DNA of 64,000 nucleotides from Halobacillus halophilus (GTDB lineage: Bacteria > Bacillota > Bacilli > Bacillales > Halobacillaceae), in contig NZ_JAIVAL010000005.1 of the NCBI RefSeq assembly GCF_020171985.1, forward strand, positions 186,001 to 250,000, written 5' to 3'. Made by a program: the position numbers and the translations under genes. How positions within the stretch are numbered: position 1 is the stretch's first letter; the number at the start of each line of letters is the position of its first letter. Shown piece after piece: positions 43,734-51,511 of the stretch. The notes beneath the pieces are model-generated. The model ran no database searches, was not told the origin of the DNA, and saw only the letters and a list, made by a program, of their open reading frames with translations.

Positions 43734-45194
43734 ATGGCCACACATGAAAGAAAAAAATTAGAAAGATCCTTAAAACCTCATTGGGTTTGGGCAATTGCAT
43801 TTGGCTCCGCTATAGGATGGGGAGCTTTTGTACTGCCGACAGACTGGATCGGGCAGGCAGGTCCTATAGGGGTTGTGCTCGGAATTCTGCTTGGCGCTGT
43901 TCTTATGATGATTATCGGAGTAAGTTATGGTTTCTTAATAGAAAAATTTCCAGTGACAGGCGGAGAGTTTGCCTATGCTTACATTGGATTTGGGAGAACA
44001 TTCGCCTTCTTAGCAGGCTGGTTCTTAACACTTGGATACTTATGTATCGTTGCTCTAAATGCTTCAGCGCTCGCTCTGCTTGCTAAATTTCTGTTTCCAG
44101 AGTTCGTACGAACAGGGAACCTGTATGTTGTCGCTGGTTACGAAGTGTCGATCATTCAAATTGCGATTGCGAGTATCGCCCTTATTTTATTCGCTATTTT
44201 AAATATCAGAGGTGCCAGTTTTTCCGGAAGAACACAATTTATTTTTAGTATGATTTTAGTTCTTGGAATTACATTGTTAGGTCTTGGAGCTATATTTACA
44301 GATGGGCCATCCCTCAATAACATTACTCCGGCCTTCAAGCCGGACCAGACAGCTATTGCTTCCATTCTAACGATTTTAGCACTTGCACCATTTGCTTATG
44401 TTGGTTTCGATAATATCCCTCAGGCAGCCGAAGAATTTGATTTTAAACCCAAAAAAGCATTTGGTTTAATTATTTGGTCTTTACTTGCTGCCGGCCTTGC
44501 CTACAGTGCCATGATCCTGATCACCGCAAGTACTATGCCCTGGCAGGACCTACTCGCTCAGATTAATGCAGAACAATCGGTATGGGGTACAGGTGACGCC
44601 ATTGAAAGTTATCTTGGACGTGCTGGAGTATTGATTATCGCTATCGCTGTTTCCATGGGTATATTTACAGGGTTAAACGGATTTTATATTTCATCAAGCC
44701 GTCTCACTTTCGCCATGGGCCGTGCTCGCATATTACCAAATGCGTTCCGCAAACTTCATTCCAAGTATCACACGCCTTATGTAGGTATTTTATTCACAAT
44801 GGCCATTTGCCTGATTGCTCCTTGGTTTGGACGCCAGGCTTTATTATGGGTAGTGGATATGTCTTCTACAGGAGTAGCCATTGCTTACTTCTTCTGTACA
44901 GCAACCGCTTATAAATTTTATCGTTGGTCCTCGAACCAGCCTGCTAAAAGCAATACGGATATAGTGTCTCCCGGCAGGAAGTTCCTTTCCTTGATCGGAA
45001 TGCTGAGCTCCATTGGATTCCTTGCGTTACTCCTTCTACCTTGGTCTCCAGCATCACTTGGCAAAGAGTCTTATATTGCCCTCTGTATCTGGATCGTAAT
45101 CGGAATCGTTTTCTATATCTTTAACTACAAACGCTACAACAACATTGAAGAAAAAGAAATGAATTATCTCATTCTCGAAAAAGAAGAAGTATAA
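43734..45194 (+). CDS. APC-superfamily amino acid permease
   Basis: The 486-residue integral membrane protein has about 12 membrane segments. It carries the APC signature in the first helix (AIAFGSAIGWGAFVLP), GGEFAYAYIGFGR in the third segment and LTILALAPFAYVGFDNIPQAAEEF. Substrate cannot be read from sequence; amino acids or amines are typical. ATG 43734 follows AGGAGG by 11 bases. A terminator follows at once, so it is monocistronic. In a salt-tolerant cell it might serve compatible-solute or peptide-derived amino acid uptake, but that is speculative. Confidence 0.88.
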   Translation: MATHERKKLERSLKPHWVWAIAFGSAIGWGAFVLPTDWIGQAGPIGVVLGILLGAVLMMIIGVSYGFLIEKFPVTGGEFAYAYIGFGRTFAFLAGWFLTLGYLCIVALNASALALLAKFLFPEFVRTGNLYVVAGYEVSIIQIAIASIALILFAILNIRGASFSGRTQFIFSMILVLGITLLGLGAIFTDGPSLNNITPAFKPDQTAIASILTILALAPFAYVGFDNIPQAAEEFDFKPKKAFGLIIWSLLAAGLAYSAMILITASTMPWQDLLAQINAEQSVWGTGDAIESYLGRAGVLIIAIAVSMGIFTGLNGFYISSSRLTFAMGRARILPNAFRKLHSKYHTPYVGILFTMAICLIAPWFGRQALLWVVDMSSTGVAIAYFFCTATAYKFYRWSSNQPAKSNTDIVSPGRKFLSLIGMLSSIGFLALLLLPWSPASLGKESYIALCIWIVIGIVFYIFNYKRYNNIEEKEMNYLILEKEEV

Positions 45195-45230
45195 AAAGAA
45201 ATCCCCGGGAGAACCCGGGGATTTCTTTTA
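45194..45230. terminator. Bidirectional terminator between the permease and nuclease genes
   Basis: AAAAGAAATCCCCGGG and CCCGGGGATTTCTTTT form a perfect 16-bp stem with a 4-nt loop, and work for both converging genes. Confidence 0.93.
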
Positions 45231-45234
45231 TGAT

Positions 45235-48200
45235 TTAGTTAAAATAGCTGCTGAAGTATTTGTTCCAAATACTATAGATCCAGCTTTTAACCCATGTGTG
45301 CTTATCTTCTTTTTCATGGTCTTCGTCTTTCTTACCACCATGATCTTTGTCTTTACGATCTTCATTATCACGGCCTTTGTCCTTATCTTTCTTATCCTTT
45401 TTATCTTCCTTTCCTTTACCTTGATCATGACCTTTATCTTTATTGCCATTATTTTTAATCATGATTTGAGCTAGTACCGGATCATGGTCACTCGCACGTC
45501 CATCAGCTTCTGAGAAGTCAGAGTTAATATTTACCGTCTGAATTTTCGTCTGCTTGGCAAGGTTGTTGCTCACGAGAATGTGGTCGAGAACTTGAGAATT
45601 TCCTTGATAAATATAGGTGTACTGCTCTTCAGTCGGAAGAGATTCGATCATGTTGGTTAAAATATCACCTTCAAGCGTATTAATCGGAGCAGAGAACTGA
45701 AAGTCATTTAAATCCCCAAGCACAACGACATTAGAATCATCCATCTCCTCTTCAACTTTCTGAACAAAGTTGTTGATTACAGTTGCTTGCTGGATTCGCT
45801 GTTCTTCGCTGCCCAGCTCGACTGGCTGATCAGCACCGAATAGTCCATCATCTCCACCTTTGGAATTAAAATGATTGGCCACAACGACCACTTTTTCCCC
45901 ATTAAATTCGAATTCAGCTGCTAATGGTTTTCGAGAATCGTCAAAGGCATCATTTGTGGGATCAACTCGGCCTGGGTTCAAGGTGAGACCATCTTCGTTC
46001 ACATCTACGCCGGTTACCGCATCTCCATCTGGCTTGTCTGTCAGTGTTACTCGATCCGGGTTGTAAATAAATCCGACGCGTATGTTTCCTCCCGGCTGCC
46101 CGCCGTCCGTTTTATCCAGGGGAGCAATATCAGTGAACTCATACTCAGGTCCACCCGCTTCAGCGATAGCATCAATTAATTTTTGGTAACTTTCGTTCGC
46201 TTCTACTGTGCCATCATCAGTCGGGCCGTTATTGTCTTGAACTTCAATTAAACCTACCACATCCGGTGTATTTAGGTTTTGTATAATAGATTCCGCAATC
46301 TTTTCAACTTTCTCAGGAGAAGTATCTGCAGAGAAGTTCTCGACGTTGTAGCTCGCTACAGTCATTTTTTTCTTAAGAGCTTTCAAATCCGCAGATTCCC
46401 GCTCTGTGCCACCGTCTTTAATTTCCGGGAATTCTCCAGTGGGACGGATCTTATAGTTGCTATAGTCGTAATTAACAACTCCGGTGATAGATTGCTCAAA
46501 ATAATCACCTGTTTTCGCGTTAATATCTATTCCGTCCACATCGATGAGCACACGTTCCGGATTATAGTCGTCTGGAGAAATAAGCAACCCCTCTGCACGG
46601 GTAAATAACTGATCTTCACTCGTTTCTACATACACTGGAAGCTCATCATATTTAACTGGACCGGATACTTTTGCATCTGGTAGTTCAATTAACATCCCTT
46701 CCAGACTCTCATAGAAATCAATGCCGTCTTCTGCCGGATCGAAGGTTTCCAATCCATCGTTTTCAATAACTTCTGTTGGCTGTTCACGATCTTCTCCAAT
46801 CACTACAGGATCTGGAATATCTGCCCCGGAAGATTTCACATTCACAGTGGAAGCACTAATTTGAGTAGTCAGCAGATCGTTTGCATCGGAATATCCATCT
46901 TCGCGCCACTCCGTAACTTCTCCGGTCGCCGTTACGACATCACCAACCGCAACATTAGAAGAGCGCTTGTAAACGTAAATCCCTTCAGATGTAGCGATGT
47001 CATCATCTGGGTTAAGGCTTTGCATGTAAAATCCTTTGCTGCCATCAAGCTTCGTTACGACACCTTCGACATTTTTTACGACTTCGCCTTCATAAGGAGA
47101 AGTATGCGAAGCTCCCTGTATATCGTGGATTTCAAGGGAGTCAGCCGCTTTTAGTGCTGTATAAGTAAAGGTAGAAACCTCGCTAACTTCTCCATTCTCA
47201 CGGACAGCTGCAGCTTTTATCGTAGTATCCTCCGTAATCGTGATCGGTTCTGTGTATTCTTTACTTTCAGCTGTAGGCTCACTTCCATCCGTGGTATAAT
47301 GAATCGTCACACCTGGCTCAGCGGCGCTGAGAGTAATTTCTGTTCCTGTAATGACAGAACCGGATTCTTTATTTGCTGTAACAGCGAACGCTTCTTGTAC
47401 GATATCAGATTTCGAACGAGGAACAAGTTTGTAATTATCGTAGCTGTAGTTCACGACACCTTTAACCTGCTCATAGGTCTCACCAACCTTAAGAAGACTC
47501 TCATCCTCTGGGGTGATTAAGAATGTTCCTTCAGCACCTTGCGCTGTGAAATCTCCATATTCATTCACGTCGGTGATTTCTACATTATTTACTTCTACGA
47601 ATTCGCCTTCAATAGCTTCTCCTTGATCATCAGAAAATTGAGGTGCTGTTACTTTCTCAGGTTCAGGAACTCCTATCCCCTCTTCTGTAACTTCAACAGA
47701 TGCTGAAGAGGTTTGAATTTGCTCCATGCCATAATAATCACCTAGTTCTCCTGAAGCTGTAACCTGATCACCAACCTGTGCGGTAATTCCCGGGGCTCGA
47801 ACAATGATGCCTGCTGACTCGTCTTGTATGTATAAGTTCGTTTGTCCGCCAGATACAAAGGCTGCCGTAGCAATTCCCTGTACACTTACCGTAGAACCTT
47901 TTTCACTTTGACGAGCCTCAGAAATAGATACAGTCTCTACTGGAGTGTCCGGAGTATCATTAACTTCGTAAGAACCCAAGTAATCAAATGTATCTTTGGC
48001 ATAGCTGTCCCACTCGGCTGAGACATCGTAACTGTCCGTTGGATCTGTGTCCCCAGTAGTTATAGAAGCTTTTCTAACCAGAGTGACGTCTTCAGCAAAA
48101 ACGCTATTATTACCAACTTGCCCAAATGAATCGATAATTTCTCCGTCTTTTTTCAATACGAGTGGATCGTTTCCGTTAAAGCTCACAATTCCATCCGTTA

Positions 48201-48525
48201 AGTCTGCCCTGTCTAAAATATCCTGGGCGGCCTGGCTGTCTGCAATGACGAACGTTTCCCCGCTTGCTAATGTGCCTTCAAGTTCCTGAGTCTGAGAAGC
48301 TTCAGCCGCTCCATTGGAATAAAGTTCAAGCGTATAACCCGATAAATCAATAGCACTCCCTGTGCCATTATAAAGTTCAAGTGCTTTATTATAACTTGAC
48401 CCTTCCACATATTCAGAAATAAACAAGTCTGCAGGTGCTTCCGCTGCCTTAACATCAGACATCGGAATCGCTGTAGAACTTAACGTCAGTACCGTTACTA
48501 AACATCCAGCAACTACTTTTTTCAC
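45235..48525 (-). CDS. Large secreted endonuclease/exonuclease/phosphatase-family protein
   Basis: The 1096-residue protein has a signal peptide (cleavage near DVKAAEA, about residue 29). A lamin-tail-like domain (about 30-140), OB-fold-like repeats (about 195-380) and a chitobiase-type domain (about 385-455, with IHYTTDGSEPT) follow. Further OB-like repeats lead to a C-terminal EEP nuclease core (about 718-1012). Nuclease motifs are ASYNVENF, GLIEVQDN, VVVANHFNSKG, VVLGDLNDF and SDHDP. It resembles YhcR-type extracellular nucleases but has no LPxTG anchor. The end is a Lys/Asp-rich low-complexity tract (about 1018-1075) and a short aromatic, amphipathic tail. It may release nucleotides or phosphate from environmental DNA. 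Confidence 0.85.
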   Translation of the reverse strand: MKKVVAGCLVTVLTLSSTAIPMSDVKAAEAPADLFISEYVEGSSYNKALELYNGTGSAIDLSGYTLELYSNGAAEASQTQELEGTLASGETFVIADSQAAQDILDRADLTDGIVSFNGNDPLVLKKDGEIIDSFGQVGNNSVFAEDVTLVRKASITTGDTDPTDSYDVSAEWDSYAKDTFDYLGSYEVNDTPDTPVETVSISEARQSEKGSTVSVQGIATAAFVSGGQTNLYIQDESAGIIVRAPGITAQVGDQVTASGELGDYYGMEQIQTSSASVEVTEEGIGVPEPEKVTAPQFSDDQGEAIEGEFVEVNNVEITDVNEYGDFTAQGAEGTFLITPEDESLLKVGETYEQVKGVVNYSYDNYKLVPRSKSDIVQEAFAVTANKESGSVITGTEITLSAAEPGVTIHYTTDGSEPTAESKEYTEPITITEDTTIKAAAVRENGEVSEVSTFTYTALKAADSLEIHDIQGASHTSPYEGEVVKNVEGVVTKLDGSKGFYMQSLNPDDDIATSEGIYVYKRSSNVAVGDVVTATGEVTEWREDGYSDANDLLTTQISASTVNVKSSGADIPDPVVIGEDREQPTEVIENDGLETFDPAEDGIDFYESLEGMLIELPDAKVSGPVKYDELPVYVETSEDQLFTRAEGLLISPDDYNPERVLIDVDGIDINAKTGDYFEQSITGVVNYDYSNYKIRPTGEFPEIKDGGTERESADLKALKKKMTVASYNVENFSADTSPEKVEKIAESIIQNLNTPDVVGLIEVQDNNGPTDDGTVEANESYQKLIDAIAEAGGPEYEFTDIAPLDKTDGGQPGGNIRVGFIYNPDRVTLTDKPDGDAVTGVDVNEDGLTLNPGRVDPTNDAFDDSRKPLAAEFEFNGEKVVVVANHFNSKGGDDGLFGADQPVELGSEEQRIQQATVINNFVQKVEEEMDDSNVVVLGDLNDFQFSAPINTLEGDILTNMIESLPTEEQYTYIYQGNSQVLDHILVSNNLAKQTKIQTVNINSDFSEADGRASDHDPVLAQIMIKNNGNKDKGHDQGKGKEDKKDKKDKDKGRDNEDRKDKDHGGKKDEDHEKEDKHTWVKSWIYSIWNKYFSSYFN

Positions 48526-48766
48526 TGATAACGCCTCCCTGGTAATTTATGCCTTGTTGGCCCATGCTCTTCCAGTATAAAATATCCAGCCTCCAAAATA
48601 TGTTGTAATTTTGTAAAATTAGATAATTAATTCCAATGTATCAGGATAAAATAACTAATTATGACAAATAATTTACACATTGTCGGACGATAGAAGTGTG
48701 CCTTTGGGTTGTTTTCATATATGATAAAATATAAATTTGAGAGGTTAGAAGAATGAGGTGTGTTCG

Positions 48767-49804
48767 ATGAATTCCAGAAAAGTTCGTATTCGAAAGAGAA
48801 AAAGAAAGAAGAAAATCAGACGCATAAGTGTATTCCTTTTGATGCTGGCCGTTCTTGCCGGGGGCACGTTTTATTACGTATCGCAGGTCTATACAGCATC
48901 TTTCCAGGCTTTAGATAGAGGAGAAAAATCAGATCTTCGAGAGGAAGCTGTAAACATTGGAGATGATCCCATTTCTATACTTTTAATGGGGGTAGAAGAT
49001 TATTCAACAGACGGTTCAGCAGGCCGGGCAGACACACAAATTGTGATGACGCTGGATCCGAAGACTAACCAGATCACCATGACCAGTCTTCCAAGAGATA
49101 CCGAAATTACACTTCCGGAAGAAAAAGTTGGCGAGAAGTATTCAGGAGAGCATAAATTAAATGCCACCTATTCAATCGGTGAAATTTCAGGTTATGGATC
49201 TGAAAAACTTGCTGTAGAAACTGTGGAAAACTATCTCGACATTCCTATAGATAAATTTGCTACCGTTAACTTTGAAGGATTCATGGAAGTTGTGAATTTA
49301 CTAAACGGAGTAACTGTAGATGTGAAAGAGGGCTTTTGGGAACGAAGCAGTCAGAATTACAATAAAAAGATTGAGTTTGAAGAAGGACCGACAGCGATGA
49401 ACGGCGAAGAGGCTCTGGCATTTGTTAGAATGAGGAAAAGAGAAGCAGCCCTTACTTACCCGAGAGAAGAACGCCAGCGCCAGTTTATCCAAGCTGCAAT
49501 CGACGAAGCGATCTCTGCGGGCACCATTTTTAAAGCTGGTGAAATTGCGGATGTAATCGGGAAGAACATTACTACGAATCTATCGCCCCGAGAGATTTAT
49601 GCATTACAGAAAGCTTTTTCTTCCGATAATTCGGACGTAAAATCATTTACTATTGAAGGGGAAAACAAACGCCTTGAAAATGGGCTCTACTATTTTGTTC
49701 CAAATGAAGAAAGTTTACAGGATGTAGAAATCAAATTGAAGCAGGAACTTGATCTTCCTGGTGCTTCAAGTTCAGCATCTCCGGAGGATTCATCATCTGA
49801 CTGA
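48767..49804 (+). CDS. Second LytR-CpsA-Psr family glycopolymer transferase
   Basis: A very basic N-terminus (RKVRIRKRKRKKKIRR) precedes one membrane anchor. The extracellular LCP domain shows GRADTQIVMTL, TSLPRDTEI, HKLNATYSIG and AFVRMRKREAALTYPREERQRQ, and a Ser-rich acidic tail ends the 345-residue protein. ATG 48767 follows GAGGTG by 6 bases. It is divergent from the nuclease gene and is a paralogue of the tagU-like protein. Redundant LCP enzymes are usual in bacilli. Confidence 0.9.
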   Translation: MNSRKVRIRKRKRKKKIRRISVFLLMLAVLAGGTFYYVSQVYTASFQALDRGEKSDLREEAVNIGDDPISILLMGVEDYSTDGSAGRADTQIVMTLDPKTNQITMTSLPRDTEITLPEEKVGEKYSGEHKLNATYSIGEISGYGSEKLAVETVENYLDIPIDKFATVNFEGFMEVVNLLNGVTVDVKEGFWERSSQNYNKKIEFEEGPTAMNGEEALAFVRMRKREAALTYPREERQRQFIQAAIDEAISAGTIFKAGEIADVIGKNITTNLSPREIYALQKAFSSDNSDVKSFTIEGENKRLENGLYYFVPNEESLQDVEIKLKQELDLPGASSSASPEDSSSD

Positions 49805-49823
49805 GTGTACTGCGGAAATCAAT

Positions 49824-49860
49824 GCCCCGTATCGATGGATGAACGGGGCTTTCTGTTTTT
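49824..49860 (+). terminator. Terminator of the second LCP gene
   Basis: GCCCCGT and ACGGGGC pair around a 12-nt loop and are followed by TTTCTGTTTTT. Confidence 0.88.
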
Positions 49861-49877
49861 ATTATTCTATTCCTATT

Positions 49878-49910
49878 AAAAAAGGATCTCCTCATTGGAG
49901 ATCCTTTTCT
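49878..49910. terminator. Terminator of the 49926-50189 gene
   Basis: AAAAGGATCTCC and GGAGATCCTTTT form a perfect 12-bp stem with a 5-nt loop. It serves the minus-strand gene and could back up the plus-strand one. Confidence 0.88.
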
Positions 49911-49925
49911 TAAAACTTAAACGTC

Positions 49926-50189
49926 CTAGGAGCCCGTAGGCTTAAAAACGAGCACACCATAAACTCTTTCGAAGGTGTATGGACCATCATACTCGATCAG
50001 GGGCACAACATCCTCATTTTGAATGCTGATTTTACTAATCGTCGGTTTCGACACCATAATGCGTTGAAATGTATCTTCCGTTAACTGACGGGAAGGCTCG
50101 ATCACAATCGTTCGATCAATCCGTACACAATAACGGCCTAAAATGTGTAATTCTTCTCTGTCTAAATATAGTTTTGATAATTGTGCCAA
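49926..50189 (-). CDS. Small uncharacterised protein
   Basis: An 87-residue protein starting at TTG 50187-50189 with GAGGGTGA 6 bases upstream. It has no signal peptide or membrane segment; predicted beta strands dominate the second half (SKISIQNEDVVPLIEYDGPYTFERVYGVLVF). I do not recognise a family. It has its own terminator and lies among other small genes between the LCP and amylase genes. Confidence 0.55.
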   Translation of the reverse strand: MAQLSKLYLDREELHILGRYCVRIDRTIVIEPSRQLTEDTFQRIMVSKPTISKISIQNEDVVPLIEYDGPYTFERVYGVLVFKPTGS

Positions 50190-50332
50190 TCCACTTCACC
50201 CTCTCTGTGTTCTATAAGAAGTGTTTAGCACATCACCCTATCCCTGTATCCATAATATAATAAAATTTCTATAATTTGAAAAGTCTTTATAGGTAAAATA
50301 AGACACGAGAACTACAAATTTCGATTTTTTTC

Positions 50333-50836
50333 TCAAAATGATTGCTGGACTTCAGCTAAGAGGTCCGCACGCCACTGTTTTTTCGTCTGTATATATTCTT
50401 CTTTTAAGTCGATCGCTTTTTCTTCCCCAATGTTTTCTTTTACATGTTCATGAATGGTTTGAAATCCCTTATCCGTATTCGTTTCCAGACGATCGGCTGC
50501 TGAGTTATATTTGCTGAAAAAATAACTGAAAGATATATCTTCACCATTCTGCTTTTTAGTCACATACTCTTTTTGAGCTTCTGTAACGATTTCATCCATT
50601 CTTCTTTCAGCTTCTTTAATGAGCTGTTCATATGATGTTTCATAGAATGCCATTCGTTCAGCAGGATTTATTTGTCCTTCAGTACTATTATCCGGAAGGT
50701 TAACTTCGTATGCTTCATCCGCTAACTGATCCACTTCCTCATCAGCTGTATCATGAGACTTAATGAAGAACACATATGTAAAATACCCGCCTATTGTGAT
50801 TATAACGACCATGAAAAGCAAAAGAATTTTTTTCAT
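50333..50836 (-). CDS. Membrane-anchored or secreted protein of unknown function
   Basis: A 167-residue protein with an N-terminal hydrophobic segment (about residues 4-25), followed by an acidic, helical, Glu/Lys-rich extracellular part. There is no lipobox and no clear signal-peptidase site, so it is probably anchored by the N-terminus. No family recognised. The ATG follows a short purine-rich site. Monocistronic by spacing. Confidence 0.6.
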   Translation of the reverse strand: MKKILLLFMVVIITIGGYFTYVFFIKSHDTADEEVDQLADEAYEVNLPDNSTEGQINPAERMAFYETSYEQLIKEAERRMDEIVTEAQKEYVTKKQNGEDISFSYFFSKYNSAADRLETNTDKGFQTIHEHVKENIGEEKAIDLKEEYIQTKKQWRADLLAEVQQSF

Positions 50837-50883
50837 ATTAAATCCATTTCCCCCACTCTATTTTATCTTAAAGATTATAGCAC

Positions 50884-50921
50884 AGAAAAACCCTCTCCTG
50901 CGTTTCAAGGCAGAAGAGGGC
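50884..50921 (-). terminator. Terminator of the DUF2187 gene
   Basis: GCCCTCTTCTG... pairs with ...CAGGAGAGGG and TTTTT follows on the minus strand. Confidence 0.85.
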
Positions 50922-50932
50922 TGATTATATTG

Positions 50933-51142
50933 TTATTCTTCTATAATACGATAGTTGGTATGAGCTACAACCGTTCTATCATATTCAAAATCAATTTCAT
51001 TTAAATTATCCATAATCGTTAGATCCACAATTACAGAGCGCTGGCATTGACTAGGAATCACTTTTCCCGTGAAAGTAATATCGTTTCTTTCAAAACTGAC
51101 TACTTGGCCGGGGGTCGCGATTTTATCATCAGGTTGTATCAT
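50933..51142 (-). CDS. DUF2187-family small protein (YkvS-like)
   Basis: The 69-residue protein resembles the DUF2187 family: GQVVSFERNDITFTGKV, a hydrophobic SVIVDL segment, and the ending RTVVAHTNYRII close to the family's RTVVNHTNYKV. The fold is probably KOW- or SH3-like; function unknown. ATG 51142 follows AAAGGG by 8 bases; the longer frame up to 51208 has no site. Confidence 0.75.
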   Translation of the reverse strand: MIQPDDKIATPGQVVSFERNDITFTGKVIPSQCQRSVIVDLTIMDNLNEIDFEYDRTVVAHTNYRIIEE

Positions 51143-51380
51143 AATCTCTACCCTTTCTCTATCTTTTTTTATTGAGTTGATTTTACATAAAATTGACAAA
51201 CAATTCAAATAAAATCTTTTACAGAATATGTTACTTTATTCGACAAATAAATACAAGTCAAACGCTATTGTTTTTGTGAAATATCTATTACAATTTTTGA
51301 AGTGTTGCCAACAGTCAAGAAGACCATGGTAAGTCATTCAGCATTAGTGAAGGTACCTCATTTTTATTTTCCTTTTATAT
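51143..51380. other. Gap between the DUF2187 gene and the amylase control region
   Basis: AT-rich; no gene. A short perfect palindrome (ACCATGGT at about 51327-51334) is the only structure noted before the half palindrome at 51381. Nothing else is recognised. Confidence 0.4.
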
Positions 51381-51406
51381 CCACCTCAGGTCATCCATTT
51401 ATTGGA
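51381..51406. repeat. Intergenic palindrome family, half copy C
   Basis: CCACCTCAGGTCATCCA is an intact left arm identical to the core, followed by a 5-nt loop-like TTTAT and only TGGAA of the right arm; beyond that the sequence is unrelated. It lies about 40 bp upstream of the amylase -35 and looks like a truncated or decayed copy. Confidence 0.65.
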
Positions 51407-51442
51407 ATATGATAACTCAAATACCGTAGTCTATTCGTACCA

Positions 51443-51471
51443 TGGACACTTGACAATATATAGTATATTAT
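51443..51471 (+). promoter_or_regulatory. Promoter of the alpha-amylase gene
   Basis: TGGACA (51443-51448) and TATTAT (51466-51471) are spaced 17 bp. Transcription would start near 51478, inside the cre site and downstream of an in-frame ATG at 51470, which therefore cannot be the start. Confidence 0.6.
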
Positions 51472-51484
51472 GAAAACGGTTTCA
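51471..51484. promoter_or_regulatory. cre site (CcpA operator) at the alpha-amylase promoter
   Basis: TGAAAACGGTTTCA fits the catabolite-responsive element TGWAANCGNTNWCA at every defined position. It overlaps the predicted transcription start, the classical position for carbon catabolite repression of Bacillus amylase genes. Confidence 0.9.
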
Positions 51485-51511
51485 CTATTATTAGGAAAGA
51501 GGGGAAATAAT

